The position numbers were made by a program, and so were the translations under genes. This document shows, one piece after another, positions 6,873-6,936 of a stretch of DNA of 6,936 nucleotides (positions are counted from its first letter, which is position 1; the number at the start of each line of letters is the position of its first letter). The notes beneath the pieces are model-generated. The model did no database searches, was not told where the DNA came from, and saw nothing but the letters and a program-made list of their open reading frames with translations. The DNA is from an uncultured Lachnospiraceae bacterium (GTDB lineage: Bacteria; Bacillota; Clostridia; Lachnospirales; Lachnospiraceae): contig CAKRWX010000129.1 of NCBI GenBank assembly GCA_934418055.1, positions 1 to 6,936 of the forward strand. The letters run 5' to 3'.

Positions 6873-6890
6873 GCCCCGTGAGAACGGGGC
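6873..6890 (+). other. GC-rich hairpin with GAGA tetraloop at the predicted P1 transcript 5' end
   Basis: GCCCCGT (6873-6879) and ACGGGGC (6884-6890) pair perfectly over 7 bp around GAGA, a GNRA-type loop. The expected P1 start is within a few bases of 6873. No T-run follows, so it is not an intrinsic terminator. Confidence 0.65.
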
Positions 6891-6931
6891 ACGGACTTCT
6901 AAAAAAGTTCAAAAATAAATAAAAAAAGTTG

Positions 6932-6936
6932 TTGAC
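6932..6936 (+). promoter_or_regulatory. Start of second tandem promoter P2 (-35 only, cut by edge)
   Basis: The final bases TTGAC lie in the same GTTGTTGAC context as P1, after an A-rich tract. The -10 would be outside the window. Confidence 0.5.

Larger units (their letters stand above)
6817..6936 (+). repeat. A-rich direct repeats carrying tandem promoters
   Basis: AAAAAAGTTGAAAAAT (6817-6832) recurs with one mismatch at 6901-6916. GTTGTTGAC (6833-6841) recurs exactly at 6928-6936, 95 bp downstream. The second copy has about 11 extra A-rich bases between the modules. The pattern is that of duplicated UP-element plus -35 units. Confidence 0.7.

Noticed and set aside
6873..6900. Terminator after the M20 peptidase gene
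   Set aside because: The GC hairpin is followed by A-rich sequence, not T-rich, and lies just after a promoter -10.
1..6936. Defence system, CRISPR array, prophage or transposon
   Set aside because: No repeat-spacer pattern, transposase, integrase or terminal inverted repeats were seen; the coding genes are housekeeping or metabolic.

Overview
The window looks like chromosomal DNA from a low-to-mid GC Gram-positive anaerobe of the Clostridia. Lachnospiraceae is my best guess. The guess rests on strong AGGAGG ribosome binding sites, consensus sigma-A promoters, the style of the FtsH and M20 peptidase sequences, and the A-rich tandem promoters at the right edge. Nothing indicates phage, plasmid, transposon or CRISPR content, and the gene set is mostly housekeeping or metabolic.

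Layout from left to right. Positions 1-306 (minus) hold the first 102 codons of a radical SAM protein of the PflX/COG1313 type, cut by the left edge. A 140-bp divergent spacer carries a near-consensus promoter for azlC-azlD (plus), a two-gene branched-chain amino acid exporter whose reading frames abut. Convergent to it, on the minus strand, is pyrG (CTP synthase), followed 51 bp later by a 59-codon gene that is easy to miss (1472-1651). That small gene has a near-perfect Shine-Dalgarno sequence and overlaps the 3' end of azlD by 16 bp in antisense. Its start codon lies inside the stem, and its Shine-Dalgarno in the loop, of a 16-bp perfect inverted repeat that also looks like a bidirectional terminator. 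This is the most unusual piece of the window.

From 3311 to 3534 a divergent control region separates pyrG (minus) from ftsH (plus). It has a perfect TATAAT for each gene and a shared AT-rich palindrome between the two -35 regions. FtsH (666 aa from the corrected start at 3535) is a membrane AAA+ zinc protease with all catalytic motifs and a long acidic C-terminal tail. A hairpin separates it from an M20-family amidohydrolase (393 aa from the corrected start at 5605).

The last 150 bp are A-rich and contain a strong extended -10 promoter, a GC-rich hairpin with a GAGA tetraloop at the predicted transcript 5' end, and the first five bases of a second, repeated -35 element. This tandem arrangement is typical of stable RNA promoters, so I infer an rRNA or tRNA operon just beyond the right edge.

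The genes do not form one pathway. They are five or six small transcription units: amino acid export, CTP synthesis plus a small acidic protein, membrane protein quality control, N-acyl amino acid or peptide hydrolysis, and probably ribosomal RNA.
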